A DNA stretch of 33,188 bases from contig JANQJG010000048.1 of assembly GCA_028281785.1 (NCBI GenBank), forward strand, positions 1 to 33,188. The letters run 5' to 3'. Positions 1-8,784 of the stretch are shown here, piece by piece (position 1 is the stretch's first letter; each line of letters begins with the position of its first letter). The stretch comes from Rhodospirillales bacterium (lineage in GTDB: Bacteria > Pseudomonadota > Alphaproteobacteria > Rhodospirillales > Shumkoniaceae). The position numbers and the translations under genes are program-made. The notes below the pieces were generated by a model. That model had not been told where the DNA came from. It did not search any database and saw only the letters and a list, made by a program, of their open reading frames with translations.

Positions 1-1599
1 GCCGGCGTCGCCGGCCCGGGCCGCCTCGATGGTGGCGTTCAAGGCCAGGAGGTTGGTCTGGTCGGCGATGTCGGTGATGAGCTCGACGACCTCGCCGATC
101 TTCTGGGCGGCCTCGGCCAGGCCCTGGATCTTGGCGTTGGTGTCGCTGGCCTGCTGGACCGCGCCCGAGGCGATCTGGGAGGCCTGACCGACCTGGCGGC
201 CGATCTCGGCGATCGAGCCCGAGAGCTCCTCGGCGGCGGTGGCGACGGTCTGGACATTGGTCGAGGCCTGCTCGGAGGCGGCGGCCACGGCCGAGGACTG
301 CCGCGTGGTCTGCTCGGCGGTGGCGGACATCGATTCGGAGGAAGACTGCATCTGAGAGGCCGCCGTGGCGACCGACTTCACGGCCTCGGACGAGGCAGCG
401 TCGAACGCGTTGCACAGGCTCTCGATATGCTCGGCCCGCTTGGCCCGTGCCTCCTGCTCCTTGCGCTGCTCCTGTGTCAGACGCTCGGCCTCGATCATGT
501 TGTCCTTGAAGACTTGGACAGCCGAAGCCATCTCGCCGACCTCGTCCTTGTGGTCGGTGGCGGGAATCTCGACGCCGAGATCCTTGTCCGCCAAGCGCCG
601 CATGGCCGCTGTCATGGCGCCGATGGGACGCGTTATCCCAAAGCCGATGAGGGTGGCCGAGGCAGCGCCCAGAATCAGGGCGGCCATCGCAACAACGAAC
701 ATGATCGCCTGCGCTTGGCGGGCCGCGGTGGTCGCCTCGCTGCCCAACGTGTCCTGACGGTCCTTGATGAACAGTTTGGTGTCCTCGACCTGCTGCTCGA
801 TCTCCGGACCGATGCGGTCGAGGGTGCCCGTGATGATCTCGTTACGCTGATTGACCGTTTCAAACACGCTTTCGAAGGTCGCGGTGTACCTTCCGGCCAG
901 TACGATCACCTCCCGGGCGAGCTTTTGGAGGGCGGGGTTATTGAGGCCCTCATGCATCGTGCTGACCGAGTCCGAGAACGCCTCGAACTCCTTGCGAGCG
1001 CTGTCAAAGGCCGCCTGCTCATTGTAGAGGAGGAACTCATTGATATACAGCCGCGCCAGAAGAAAGTTGCGGAGAACCATACCGGCTTCGTAGAGGGCCG
1101 TCGGGTCAAGGTCGTCATTGGCGCCTTGCATGATCTCGGTCAGCTTGCTCTCCATTTGAGGGCCGGCGGTGTCGAGAAAGCCCACCATCTGATTGCGCAC
1201 GGCCTGAAGGTTGGTGATCTCATCGAACGCCATGATGTATTCCTGGAGCTCGGCCGCCATCAGATCGATGACCTCCCGCTGCTCCGGCGCCGTGACCAAC
1301 TCCCGCGTTTCCTCGATGACGCCCAGCGTTTCGGCGGCCCGCTCGTTCACGACGTCGACGCTCTCCCGCGTGCCGTTCAGCACGAAGTCCTTCGCGCCCA
1401 TGCGGGTCATGAGCATGTTCGCCTGGATAAGCCCCACGCCGTTGGTTTGACCGGCCAGACCACGGTATTCGGCGAAGGTCTCGCCAGTGCCGCGCAGGCT
1501 CCAGACGCCGACGCCTCCGATGGCCAACAGCAGCACCAGGACGATGCCGAACCCGCCGGCGATCTTGACGCTGATACGCATGTTTTTCAGAACTTTCAT
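1..1599 (-). CDS. Methyl-accepting chemotaxis protein, HBM-type sensor (3' end outside window)
   Basis: Inner-membrane chemoreceptor that would pass ligand signals to CheA/CheW. Translating the minus strand from the ATG at 1599 gives 533 codons still open at base 1, so the C-terminus is missing. Order: a membrane helix at about residues 10-30, a long all-helical periplasmic region of roughly 230 residues resembling the helical bimodular (HBM) sensor class, a second membrane helix, a HAMP linker ([19 protein letters not shown]), and the start of the signalling domain, which ends in the hallmark [20 protein letters not shown] just before the edge. The start is preceded by GGAGACGGGAA, an acceptable ribosome site. 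HBM receptors often sense organic acids or polyamines, but the ligand here cannot be read from sequence. It is divergent from the small exported protein next door. The family call is very secure; the sensor subtype is moderately secure. Confidence 0.93.
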   Translation of the reverse strand, partial: MKVLKNMRISVKIAGGFGIVLVLLLAIGGVGVWSLRGTGETFAEYRGLAGQTNGVGLIQANMLMTRMGAKDFVLNGTRESVDVVNERAAETLGVIEETRELVTAPEQREVIDLMAAELQEYIMAFDEITNLQAVRNQMVGFLDTAGPQMESKLTEIMQGANDDLDPTALYEAGMVLRNFLLARLYINEFLLYNEQAAFDSARKEFEAFSDSVSTMHEGLNNPALQKLAREVIVLAGRYTATFESVFETVNQRNEIITGTLDRIGPEIEQQVEDTKLFIKDRQDTLGSEATTAARQAQAIMFVVAMAALILGAASATLIGFGITRPIGAMTAAMRRLADKDLGVEIPATDHKDEVGEMASAVQVFKDNMIEAERLTQEQRKEQEARAKRAEHIESLCNAFDAASSEAVKSVATAASQMQSSSESMSATAEQTTRQSSAVAAASEQASTNVQTVATAAEELSGSIAEIGRQVGQASQIASGAVQQASDTNAKIQGLAEAAQKIGEVVELITDIADQTNLLALNATIEAARAGDAG

Positions 1600-1929
1600 T
1601 TCCCGTCTCCAAACATTCTGCTTGCCATCAGAGCGCGCCCCATTGGTCGATGGTATCGATTGATCCATGCGACGGCCTTACATACGTTCCAGACTGACGT
1701 CCATTAGAAGGACCTCGAAGGGCCAGGGGCGGAGATCGCCGTTTCTCGTTCGGTTTCTCCCAAGTACCTCCCTACGCGCATAGCGCGTACACACGATAGG
1801 AAACCATGACTGTGTAATAACATGACGACAAAAAGGGGGAATCTTGCGTCAAAACGTCAATGTTATGAAACATAACCGCCGACACCGTGATACCGGCTGT
1901 CACAATCCGCGAATGAGAGGTGCCGCCCC
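1600..1929. promoter_or_regulatory. Divergent intergenic region with two perfect inverted repeats
   Basis: This 330-base stretch separates the chemoreceptor (leftward) from the exported protein (rightward) and should hold both promoters. It contains the 17-base repeat TACGCGCATAGCGCGTA at 1773-1789 (7-bp arms, 3-base spacer) and GTTATGAAACATAAC at 1862-1876 (6-bp arms, 3-base spacer), the latter about 55 bases before the rightward start. Both have the size of a dimeric regulator site. No convincing -35/-10 pair was identified, and short open frames here look non-coding. Confidence 0.4.
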
Positions 1930-2541
1930 ATGATCCTGGCGCCGCACAGCCTTCGGAATCGCGAGGTACGCTTTACAGAGCGAATGCCGGTCTGGCGACG
2001 ATCCATATCCAAGATCTTCATTGTTTTGGCCGCCGTGGCGGCCACCCCCTCGGCCGCTCAGCCGCCAAGCGGCGAGGCGGCCTGCATCCAGGCCCTCAAC
2101 GACCCCGAGGCGGAGCGGGTCGCCTGCTCGGTCAGCTATATCCTCGACGAGTCCGCGCGCCAGGACTTCCAGGCGCTCACCGGCGGGCTTTTCCTCGACG
2201 CCCGATGCACCGTCGAGGTCGATCTCGCGCGCAAGGAGGCGTTCGACGCGCTGCTGGCGCCCGATGTGCTCGACGTTCCACCGCAGGCCGGCGACTGCGT
2301 CCTCGTCACCGAGAAGCAGCCCATACCGGTCGCCTTCACGGCAGCGCCCACGGTCTGGTTCGAGCAGGGCAGGGCGGTCCAGGCCCATCCCGGGGTCGCC
2401 CATGTCGCCGGTCTGCCGCCATTGCTCGCCAAGCTGCTGACCGACTGGATCAACACCAGCCCGATGATCGAGGCCGCGATCCTCGACAATCTGAACAACT
2501 ATCTCGAAGACGGGCAGATCGGGCTGCCAGGGCAACGCTAG
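1930..2541 (+). CDS. Small exported protein of unknown function
   Basis: I do not recognise the family. The 203-residue product has a basic N-terminus and a hydrophobic stretch (KIFIVLAAVAATPSAAQ, residues about 26-42) that looks like a signal peptide cleaved after the SAA/SAQ region, so it is probably periplasmic. The mature part, about 160 residues, has four cysteines spaced across its first half, compatible with disulfides, and no obvious catalytic motif. The ATG at 1930 has GAGAGG at 1915-1920, a good ribosome site. An internal ATG at 1984 would give a more typical signal peptide (MPVWRRSISK...) but has a weaker upstream site. It lies just before two membrane-protein genes on the same strand, 58 bases ahead of the first, and might be co-transcribed with them. 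Coding is likely; function is unknown. Confidence 0.7.
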   Translation: MILAPHSLRNREVRFTERMPVWRRSISKIFIVLAAVAATPSAAQPPSGEAACIQALNDPEAERVACSVSYILDESARQDFQALTGGLFLDARCTVEVDLARKEAFDALLAPDVLDVPPQAGDCVLVTEKQPIPVAFTAAPTVWFEQGRAVQAHPGVAHVAGLPPLLAKLLTDWINTSPMIEAAILDNLNNYLEDGQIGLPGQR

Positions 2542-2599
2542 ACGCGGCCGGCGCGGCAACCCACCGGGGGCGGTTTGGACCCTGAAGGAGAAAAGCAGA

Positions 2600-3448
2600 A
2601 TGGCTGAAGCCACAGCCCACACGTTTCGGATCGGTGTGGTGCTGAAGTCTTCGATCTCGATTTTGATTCAAAACATCGTGCCATTCGGACTTCTCACCGT
2701 CGTAATGATGGCCCCCTTCGGCGCCTGTGTTTTCGCCTTCTTGGCGTTTCGCCGCGAGGATTCACAATACGCCCCATCATCAGTCGACATGTATTTGCTT
2801 CTTGCGTTCGCTGTCCTCGGTTCGCTCCTCCTTTCGTACAATCTCGTCACGGCCACCCTGATACACGGCAGCGTCCAGGCGTTGCGTGGCCAACCGGCCA
2901 CATTCGGAAACTGTATCGGGCGCGGCTTCGCCCGCATTCCCGGCGTCCTGGGGGTCGTCGCGGTAACTTGGACAGCGATCCTCGCGGTCGCCCTGACCTC
3001 ACTTGTTGTTTTCGCGGTCCTGGATGATTTTCTAACGGGTGCACTCTGGTATTTCTTGGTGATGGCTCTGGCTGTGTCGGCACCCATCATGATACTCATC
3101 TGTATGTTCTGGCTGGCCGTTCCGGTTGCCGTCGTCGAAAGACCCGGCGTCTTCGCCAGCATCAGGCGAAGTATTCAACTCACAAGAGGTCAGAGGTGGC
3201 GGATCTTCATCGTGATCCTCATTCCGTGGGTTGTGTACGTGATTTCGCAAAGACTATTTGGAATGCTCCAAGCCATGGTGGAAGAGGGCGAAAGGGGCGG
3301 TATCCCGGTCGCCATCACTGTGGTGGCCATTGCGGTGGATCTCATATTGATCGCCGTCAGCGCCGTCGCCGCCGCTGTCGGCTACTACACGATCCGAGCG
3401 GCCAAGGAAGGCGTGAGCATCGAGGAAATCGCCAAGGTGTTTGATTGA
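2600..3448 (+). CDS. Polytopic membrane protein, first of a tandem paralogous pair
   Basis: The 282-residue product has about six hydrophobic segments and resembles the glycerophosphodiesterase-membrane-domain / DUF-type integral membrane families. The diagnostic stretch is AVPVAVVERPGVFASIRRS followed by LTRGQRWRIF (residues about 175-205). It ends in GYYTIRAAKEGVSIEEIAKV, nearly shared with the next gene. It lacks phosphodiesterase catalytic residues, so only a membrane role can be proposed. The start follows CTGAAGGAG with good spacing. Base composition is a little less GC-rich and codon choice less biased than in its paralogue. It sits convergent to the MoxR/DUF58 operon, and membrane proteins of this kind could plausibly act with that module, but that link is inference. 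Confidence 0.8.
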   Translation: MAEATAHTFRIGVVLKSSISILIQNIVPFGLLTVVMMAPFGACVFAFLAFRREDSQYAPSSVDMYLLLAFAVLGSLLLSYNLVTATLIHGSVQALRGQPATFGNCIGRGFARIPGVLGVVAVTWTAILAVALTSLVVFAVLDDFLTGALWYFLVMALAVSAPIMILICMFWLAVPVAVVERPGVFASIRRSIQLTRGQRWRIFIVILIPWVVYVISQRLFGMLQAMVEEGERGGIPVAITVVAIAVDLILIAVSAVAAAVGYYTIRAAKEGVSIEEIAKVFD

Positions 3449-3500
3449 ATCTCGGGCTCAATTGGGAAATTCCCTAATATTCTTAAGGGGTTTCACGCGC

Positions 3501-3506
3501 TATAGT
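3501..3506 (+). promoter_or_regulatory. Possible -10 element before the second paralogue
   Basis: TATAGT within CGCTATAGTGG lies 64 bases upstream of the ATG at 3570, in the 121-base gap between the two paralogous genes. The 17-base-upstream hexamer (TATTCT) is a poor -35 match, so this is only a weak candidate for an internal promoter. A small palindrome, GGGAAATTCCC, lies just upstream of it. Confidence 0.25.
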
Positions 3507-3569
3507 GGCGACGCGACGCCCGCGGCAACCGGCCAAGGGCGTTTTTGGCCGCTGAAGGAGGAGAGCAGC

Positions 3570-4397
3570 ATGGCCGAGACCACAATGCCCGGCGCCACCC
3601 TGGCCGGTGCCACCACCGCGCCCGAGTTCCGGATCGGGAAGATCATTATCGAGGCGTTCGCGATCCTTTTCCGCAACATCGTTCCCTTCGGTTTGCTGAC
3701 CCTGGTCGTGACCAGCCCCTTGCTCGTTTTTTCGTTGATCACGACCCCGTCGGTCAGCGAACTCGACGCGAGCGGAGGCATGTCCCCGGACATGGCCACA
3801 TCTCTCGTTTTCACGACCTTTGCGGGATTCCTGCTCCAGATCCTGCTCTATAACGTCGCCACGGCGGCCTTGGTCTTCGGCACCGTGCAGGATTTGAGAG
3901 GACAGCGCGCGAGCTTCGGGGACTGCCTCCGGCGCGGCTTGGCCACGGTGTTTCCCGTGATCGTCATCTCCATCCTTGTCTTTCTTCTGGTGGGGTTCGC
4001 GTCGCTGCTTTTGCTCATCCCCGGGATCATCGTGTTCACGATGCTCTGGGTGGCAATCCCGGTGGCCGTGATCGAGCGGCCGGGAATCACCGCAAGCCTG
4101 GGACGCAGCCGCCAGCTGACGAAAGGCTTTCGTTGGCGCGTCCTCGCCATCTATGTCCTGTTGCTGATTCTTGCACTCGTCATCGGCGGGCTCATCGGCT
4201 TGGTGTTTGGCGCCGGTGCGTTCGTTGGGGGAGGAACGGGCATAGCCGACTTCCCAACGATAGCCATCGTCGTCGACTACCTCGTACAGGCCTTTTTCAC
4301 GGCCCTGATGGCGGTCGCCGTCGCGGTCGGCTACTACGCTCTGCGGTCGAGCAAGGAAGGCGTCGACATCGAGCAGATCGCGGCCGTCTTTGACTGA
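3570..4397 (+). CDS. Polytopic membrane protein, second of a tandem paralogous pair
   Basis: This 275-residue protein is clearly related to the preceding gene. It shares the N-terminal FRIGKII / NIVPFGLLT region, the central AIPVAVIERPGITASLGRSR and LTKGFRWRV motif, and the C-terminus GYYALRSSKEGVDIEQIAAV. About six membrane segments are visible and no catalytic motif. The frame is open upstream to 3441, but the ATG at 3570 is preferred because it has CTGAAGGAGGAG directly upstream and because the paralogue starts at the equivalent residue. The DNA just upstream is also similar between the two genes (CGGCAACC ... CTGAAGGAG), showing that duplication included the leader. A strong hairpin follows the stop codon. 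Function is unknown; it may serve the neighbouring MoxR/DUF58/RDD module. Confidence 0.82.
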   Translation: MAETTMPGATLAGATTAPEFRIGKIIIEAFAILFRNIVPFGLLTLVVTSPLLVFSLITTPSVSELDASGGMSPDMATSLVFTTFAGFLLQILLYNVATAALVFGTVQDLRGQRASFGDCLRRGLATVFPVIVISILVFLLVGFASLLLLIPGIIVFTMLWVAIPVAVIERPGITASLGRSRQLTKGFRWRVLAIYVLLLILALVIGGLIGLVFGAGAFVGGGTGIADFPTIAIVVDYLVQAFFTALMAVAVAVGYYALRSSKEGVDIEQIAAVFD

Positions 4398-4406
4398 ACG
4401 GGCGAT

Positions 4407-4440
4407 GGGAGGGCATTGCGCCCTCCCAGACCCACCTTTT
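4407..4440 (+). terminator. Rho-independent terminator candidate after the membrane-protein pair
   Basis: A perfect 8-bp stem GGGAGGGC (4407-4414) and GCCCTCCC (4420-4427) with loop ATTGC begins 10 bases after the stop codon at 4397. A short T run (4437-4440) follows after a small gap. The stem is strong but the T run is short and offset. Confidence 0.6.
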
Positions 4441-4473
4441 CGAGACGCTGTTGGAGTAACGAGGCGTCACGGC

Positions 4474-4498
4474 CGTCCCCGGACTTGATCCGGGGACG
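4474..4498. repeat. Palindromic intergenic repeat of the alphaproteobacterial CCCCGGACTTGATCCGGGG type
   Basis: A perfect 10-bp inverted repeat, CGTCCCCGGA / TCCGGGGACG, flanks the 5-base centre CTTGA. This palindrome type is dispersed between genes in many alphaproteobacterial genomes. It lies between convergent genes (ends at 4397 and 4510) and on transcription could also act as a bidirectional stop. Confidence 0.7.
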
Positions 4499-4509
4499 CG
4501 CATGCCGAC

Positions 4510-5487
4510 TTAGGCCGTGTCGTTTTTGGCCTGTCCCGAAGTAGTATCGTTCTCCGGGCGGTCATGCTTGTCGCGGCGGCGGACGCCGAACAGCATGCGC
4601 CGCTCCAGATGCCCGCGCAGCGCGGCGTAGAAGGCCTCAAGGAAAGGCTTCGGCTCCGGCGGCGCAAGAGCCGGCGGCGGCTGCCAGGCAATCTTCTGCT
4701 GGATGCGGCTGGCGACCTCGCTCCATGCCGCCGCCGCGTTCACATCGTCCCGCCGCAGGACCTCCTCCAGAGTGTGCAACTCGTAGATGCCGTAGATTGC
4801 GAGCTGTTCCTCCGTGAACTCGATCGAGGCGGGGGCAACGCCCGCCGCCTGGACAGCCCGGTTGTTGTCTCCCGCGAGATCGGGCAGAAGCTTGGCCTTG
4901 GGCGCGCTCACGACCCAGGTGCCGCCGACGAGATCCCCGGCCCGCAACCGATCACGGTTGAAGAACGGCATCAGCACGAAAACCCCGACCCAGACCAGCA
5001 TCAGAAGCTGGATCAGCGCGTCGACGCCGGTCGCGCCCGACCCGGCAAGGAGCAGCTGAATGGGCAGGAACAGCTCGACCTCGCGCATGAGGTTGCGGGC
5101 GAAGACCGACTGCGCCTGCAGCGGCCCGCCGGCACGGTCGATCACGCGCAGGCCGAGCAGGCGCTTGCCCGGCGTCGTGCCCTGCCAGCGCAGCTCGAAA
5201 ACGACGAAGTAGAAGCTCCGCACCAGGAACGACACAAGCAGAACGAAGGCCAGGATCCAGCCAAAACCGCCGCCTTCCCTGGCGGCCGTCGCGCCGAATA
5301 CCGCCAGCCAGATCACGATCAGGATGATCAGAATGAACAAAAGGTCGATGAGGACGGCACCGGCGCGCTCGCCGCGCTCGGCCAGCTCGACCATGAGCGG
5401 CACGCCCTCGGGCGTGACGATCGTTCGCCGCGATCGCTCCGCCCTGGTCGGCCGTGGCGCCGATGCCTGGGCTGTGGCTTCAGCCAT
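4510..5487 (-). CDS. RDD family membrane protein with long cytoplasmic tail
   Basis: The 325-residue product has an RDD domain in its first two-thirds: ERAGAVLIDLLFI (first R/D motif) in the first helix, the loop RWQGTTPGKRLLGLRVIDR, and later RDRLRAGDLVGGTWVV with the final conserved Asp. About 130 hydrophilic residues follow, rich in acidic and helical stretches and with a proline-rich linker, probably cytoplasmic. RDD proteins are poorly defined membrane proteins, some linked to ion exchange. The start at 5487 (MAEATAQASAP) overlaps the end of the SpoIIM-like gene by eight bases, ATGGCTGA, which suggests translational coupling; the frame is open further upstream but those codons read through the neighbour. 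It is the last gene of the six-gene operon. The family is secure; the role is unknown. Confidence 0.88.
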   Translation of the reverse strand: MAEATAQASAPRPTRAERSRRTIVTPEGVPLMVELAERGERAGAVLIDLLFILIILIVIWLAVFGATAAREGGGFGWILAFVLLVSFLVRSFYFVVFELRWQGTTPGKRLLGLRVIDRAGGPLQAQSVFARNLMREVELFLPIQLLLAGSGATGVDALIQLLMLVWVGVFVLMPFFNRDRLRAGDLVGGTWVVSAPKAKLLPDLAGDNNRAVQAAGVAPASIEFTEEQLAIYGIYELHTLEEVLRRDDVNAAAAWSEVASRIQQKIAWQPPPALAPPEPKPFLEAFYAALRGHLERRMLFGVRRRDKHDRPENDTTSGQAKNDTA

Positions 5488-6484
5488 GGGTCCGGCCCCG
5501 GCCGGCGGCAAGGAAATAGGCCGTCCAGAACGCCAGAACGGCGATGGCCACGGCATAGCGTATCACGGTGTCCTGGATGAGTTGGCGCCCGATCCCCTCC
5601 AGCAGCCCGGCGATGAAGAACATGACGACGGCGCCCAGCACGATCCGCGCCGCCCCGCGCCCGGCGCGGGCGAGATTGCTCAGCCGGTCCTGTTCCCCGG
5701 GAAAGGCCACGGCGGCGGCGATCTTGAGCCCCGCGGCGCCGCACAGAATGACGGCCGAGAGCTCCGTCCCGCCATGGATCAAGAGCCACCCCCAAAGCTC
5801 CACGGAGAGGTCCCGGCCGGCATAGAGAGCGGCGAAGGCTCCGAGTATGAGCCCGTTGTAGAGCAGGAGGACGACCGTCGGCACCCCGAGCGCGATGCCC
5901 AGCGCGAAGGCGAACATTCCGATCCCGGCGTTATGGGTGAAAAGGAAGGATGAGAAAAGGACGAGTTCCTCCTCGGCGCTGTCCCCTCCATGGAAAAGGG
6001 CGGCGCGCAGCTCCTCGGTCGTCGAGGTGGGCGAGCGCCCGGACGCCAATCCCTCCGGCATCAGGGTGAAATACCAGTCCGGATTGCCAGCCGTCAGCAG
6101 GAACCCGGCCATCCCCCCAAGGGTCAGGCACAGGGCGGCAATCAACACGCAGCCCCAGGACCTGCGCACCATGTCGGGGAAGCCGAAGCGGAGGAAGTCG
6201 AGGACCGACTGGCCGAAATGGCTGCGCGCGCCATACACCACGAAATAGGCCCGCGCCGAGAGACTCTCGAGATAGTCGAGCAGGGCGCGGTCTAGGGAAA
6301 TGCTGCGCGCCACCGACAGGGCCGACAGGGCGCCACGATAGAGGGTCGGCAGCCGCATCAGCTCCCAGGGCGAGAGCGCCCGGACGCCGCCCGACTCGGC
6401 ACGGGTGACCAAGCCCTCGAGCTCGCGCCAGGCGGCCTCGCGCTCGCGCCGGAATTCGAAGCTCTTGAGTTTCAACTCGGCCAT
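5480..6484 (-). CDS. Stage II sporulation protein M (DUF95/SpoIIM) family membrane protein
   Basis: The 334-residue product starts with a cytoplasmic helical domain of about 105 residues (LKLKSFEFRREREAAWRELE...), then several membrane helices from about residue 108. The family signature is seen in LFTHNAGIGMFAFALGI and in LLIHGGTELSAVILCGAAGL, the conserved HGxxE segment. In spore-formers SpoIIM belongs to the engulfment machinery; in non-sporulating bacteria this family sits almost always with MoxR, DUF58 and RDD genes, so the sporulation name should not be taken as function. The gene lies 33 bases downstream of the DUF58 gene and overlaps the RDD gene by eight bases. The ribosome site is weak (GAGACGAG), consistent with coupled translation. 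Confidence 0.87.
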   Translation of the reverse strand: MAELKLKSFEFRREREAAWRELEGLVTRAESGGVRALSPWELMRLPTLYRGALSALSVARSISLDRALLDYLESLSARAYFVVYGARSHFGQSVLDFLRFGFPDMVRRSWGCVLIAALCLTLGGMAGFLLTAGNPDWYFTLMPEGLASGRSPTSTTEELRAALFHGGDSAEEELVLFSSFLFTHNAGIGMFAFALGIALGVPTVVLLLYNGLILGAFAALYAGRDLSVELWGWLLIHGGTELSAVILCGAAGLKIAAAVAFPGEQDRLSNLARAGRGAARIVLGAVVMFFIAGLLEGIGRQLIQDTVIRYAVAIAVLAFWTAYFLAAGRGRTHG

Positions 6485-6517
6485 GGTTGGTCTCGTCTCA
6501 ACCGCCGGGTCATTCCA

Positions 6518-7831
6518 TCAAATCATCTCGCGCCGCTTGATCAGCAGGTATCGGTTCACAAGGTCGGGGCCGACGCGCTGATGCGGGGCGTCGAGGCACA
6601 GCACGCCGAGCCGCCGCAGCCGCTCGAACACCACGTCGCGCTCGCGCATCATGTCGTGGGCCACGACCGAACGGGCCATGTCCTGCAGCTCCCGGGGCGG
6701 CAGGTCGCGGGTCTCCGCCACGCCCGGGTCCTGCAAGGTCACGAACATCACAAGATGGCGCGAAGCCAGGCGGCTCAGATTCTCCACCATCAGCTCGGCC
6801 GTGACCGTGTCGACGAACTCGGTCAACAGGATCACCAGGGAACGCCGATGCAATCGCCCGAGCAGGTCCATCAGGCCGAGCGTGAAATTGGTTTCCTCCT
6901 GGCCGTAGTCGAGCTGCGCGAGCAGACGCTGAAGCCGGGGGAAGCTGTGCAGCCCGCCCAGCGGATGGGCAAACAGCCGCACCCCCGAGTCGAAACCGAA
7001 AAGACCCACCCGGTCGCCCCCCCGCAGGGACGCGTAAGCGAGGATCAAGCCGGCATTGATGGTGCGATCCAGCCTGGGCAGTCCGGCAAGCGGCTCGCCC
7101 ATCAGATGGCCGGTATCGAAGGCGAGCACGATCTGGTGGTTGCGTTCGGCCCTGAACTCCTTGCACAGCAGTTCGTGATGGCGGGCCGAATGCTTCCAGT
7201 CGATGGTGCGGGGATCGAGCCCGGGAACGTATTCGCGCAGCGATTCGAACTCCGAGCCGTCGCCCTGCTGCCGTTGCGACTTCAGACCGACCGGGGCATC
7301 CCGGGCCAGGAAGCGGATCGCCGTGGCGCTCACGGCACGCAGGTTGGGGATCACCGGGATCTCGGCGGAAACCTCATGGATGCGGCGCATGGACATCAGG
7401 CCGAGCGGTCCCGTCCAGCGCAGCCACAGGCGCTCGACCTCCGCCATGCCGCGCCGTTTCGGGTGTAAGGGGATGTCGAGCCTGGCGCGTCCGTCGCCAC
7501 CGAGCCGGACGCGCTGCATCGTCGGCCTCTCCAGCAAGGCGCCGACATCGCAGAGCAGCTCGATATCGGTGGCGACCGGACGGCGGTCCAATGTTAGGCT
7601 CACCGGGAGGGCGCCCGGCTCGCCGATATAGAGCTGCTGGGGGCGCTGGACCTCGACCGTCAACCGCCTCAAGCGGAGGGCGCGGGCGGCGTCGCCGCCG
7701 GCGATCAGCACGGTGAGGCCGAGATAGGCCAGGGCCAGCGGCCAGAGCCGCTCGTCGGCGACCACCAGGATCAGTGAAATCGGAACGCCGACCGCGAAAA
7801 TCAGGACGGCGCGCAGGGTTGGGCGGATCAT
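6518..7831 (-). CDS. DUF58 domain protein (MoxR-associated, vWA-like)
   Basis: The 437-residue product has two N-terminal membrane helices (residues about 8-45), a beta-rich region, and the DUF58 hallmark [20 protein letters not shown] continuing to KEF (residues 194-226). A von Willebrand A-like fold follows, beginning [11 protein letters not shown], where the metal-site motif is DTGHL rather than the canonical DxSxS, as in many DUF58 proteins. DUF58 proteins are the usual partners of MoxR AAA+ ATPases, which are thought to act as chaperones in assembling metal or envelope complexes. The start at 7831 overlaps the MoxR stop codon as ATGA, indicating translational coupling. Family assignment is secure; the client complex is unknown. 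Confidence 0.92.
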   Translation of the reverse strand: MIRPTLRAVLIFAVGVPISLILVVADERLWPLALAYLGLTVLIAGGDAARALRLRRLTVEVQRPQQLYIGEPGALPVSLTLDRRPVATDIELLCDVGALLERPTMQRVRLGGDGRARLDIPLHPKRRGMAEVERLWLRWTGPLGLMSMRRIHEVSAEIPVIPNLRAVSATAIRFLARDAPVGLKSQRQQGDGSEFESLREYVPGLDPRTIDWKHSARHHELLCKEFRAERNHQIVLAFDTGHLMGEPLAGLPRLDRTINAGLILAYASLRGGDRVGLFGFDSGVRLFAHPLGGLHSFPRLQRLLAQLDYGQEETNFTLGLMDLLGRLHRRSLVILLTEFVDTVTAELMVENLSRLASRHLVMFVTLQDPGVAETRDLPPRELQDMARSVVAHDMMRERDVVFERLRRLGVLCLDAPHQRVGPDLVNRYLLIKRREMI

Positions 7832-8784
7832 CGCGGCGCCGGGGTCTGTTCCAGGATCTGCGTGATCACCCGGTCTCCGCTGAGCCCCTCGATCTCGGCG
7901 CCCGGCGCCAGAACGACGCGATGGCGTAAGGCCGGCAGCGACAGGATCTTCACATCGTCGGGAATGACATAGTCGCGCGCCTGCAGCGCCGCGCGGGCGC
8001 GGGCCGCCGAGGCGATCATGTTGGCGGCGCGGGTCGAGGCGCCGAACTGGAGCGAGGGGTGCTCGCGGGTCGCGCGCACGAGATCGACCACATAATCCAC
8101 GATGTCGTCGGAAAGGCGGATCGCCTCGATGGAAGCGCGCATCTCCTCCAGCTCTTCGACTCCCGCGACCGGCGCCACGCCGAACTCCGAGAGCTTCGGC
8201 ATCACGGCGCGGTGGCCATGGCGCTGCACGATGGCGCGCTCCTCGTCGCGGTTCGGATAGTCGATGATATGCTTGAACAGAAAGCGGTCGAGCTGGGCCT
8301 CGGGCAGGGGATAGGTGCCCTGATGCTCGATGGGGTTCTCGGTGGCGATGACCATGAAGCGGGGCCCCAGATCGTAGGTCTGGCCATCGATCGTGACGGC
8401 GCGCTCGTGCATCGCTTCCAGCAGCGCCGCCTGGGTCTTGGGTGGCGTGCGGTTGATCTCGTCGGCGAGCAGAATCTGGGTGAAGATCGGCCCCCGCGTG
8501 AAGCTGAACTCGTGGCTCTGGAAGTTGAACAGGTTGGTGCCCAGCACATCGCCCGGCATCAGGTCCGGCGTGAACTGAATGCGGCCGAACTGGAGGCTCA
8601 GGGCGGCGGCGAAGCTTTGCGCGAGCAGGGTCTTCGCGGTTCCCGGCACGCCCTCCAGGAGGATATGGCCGTCGGACAGCAGGCCGACCATCATCAGGTC
8701 GACGGCGTTTTCCTGGCCGACGACCGTCTTTCGCACCTCGGTCCGCAGACGCTCAGCGAGGGTTAGTATCGCCTCCAGGTCCAT
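7828..8784 (-). CDS. MoxR family AAA+ ATPase
   Basis: The 318-residue cytoplasmic ATPase shows Walker A GVPGTAKT (residues 45-52), Walker B ILLADE (104-109) followed by [15 protein letters not shown], sensor 1 ATEN (147-150) and the EAQLDRF segment (162-168) of the MoxR class. The C-terminal lid follows. The chosen ATG at 8784 has GGGGAGA just upstream; longer in-frame starts at 8814 or 8877 would add residues without family similarity. The gene overlaps the end of the DUF4350 gene by 32 bases and the DUF58 start by four. MoxR proteins couple ATP hydrolysis to maturation or insertion of partner complexes together with a DUF58/vWA protein. This is one of the safest calls in the window. Confidence 0.94.
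   Translation of the reverse strand: MDLEAILTLAERLRTEVRKTVVGQENAVDLMMVGLLSDGHILLEGVPGTAKTLLAQSFAAALSLQFGRIQFTPDLMPGDVLGTNLFNFQSHEFSFTRGPIFTQILLADEINRTPPKTQAALLEAMHERAVTIDGQTYDLGPRFMVIATENPIEHQGTYPLPEAQLDRFLFKHIIDYPNRDEERAIVQRHGHRAVMPKLSEFGVAPVAGVEELEEMRASIEAIRLSDDIVDYVVDLVRATREHPSLQFGASTRAANMIASAARARAALQARDYVIPDDVKILSLPALRHRVVLAPGAEIEGLSGDRVITQILEQTPAPR

Noticed and set aside
427..1707. 426-codon rightward open frame over the chemoreceptor gene
   Set aside because: It is antisense to an unambiguous chemoreceptor reading frame, and its own composition is not protein-like.
1885..1910. CRP/FNR-like site (GTGA ... TCAC) before the exported protein
   Set aside because: The half-sites are separated by nine bases rather than the six expected for CRP or the four for FNR.
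3441..3569. Upstream extension of the second paralogous membrane protein
   Set aside because: The extra 43 codons have no counterpart in the paralogue, and a strong ribosome site precedes the ATG at 3570.
4564..5580. 338-codon rightward open frame over the RDD gene
   Set aside because: Antisense shadow of a clear RDD-family gene; Arg/Gln/Asp/His-rich without motifs.
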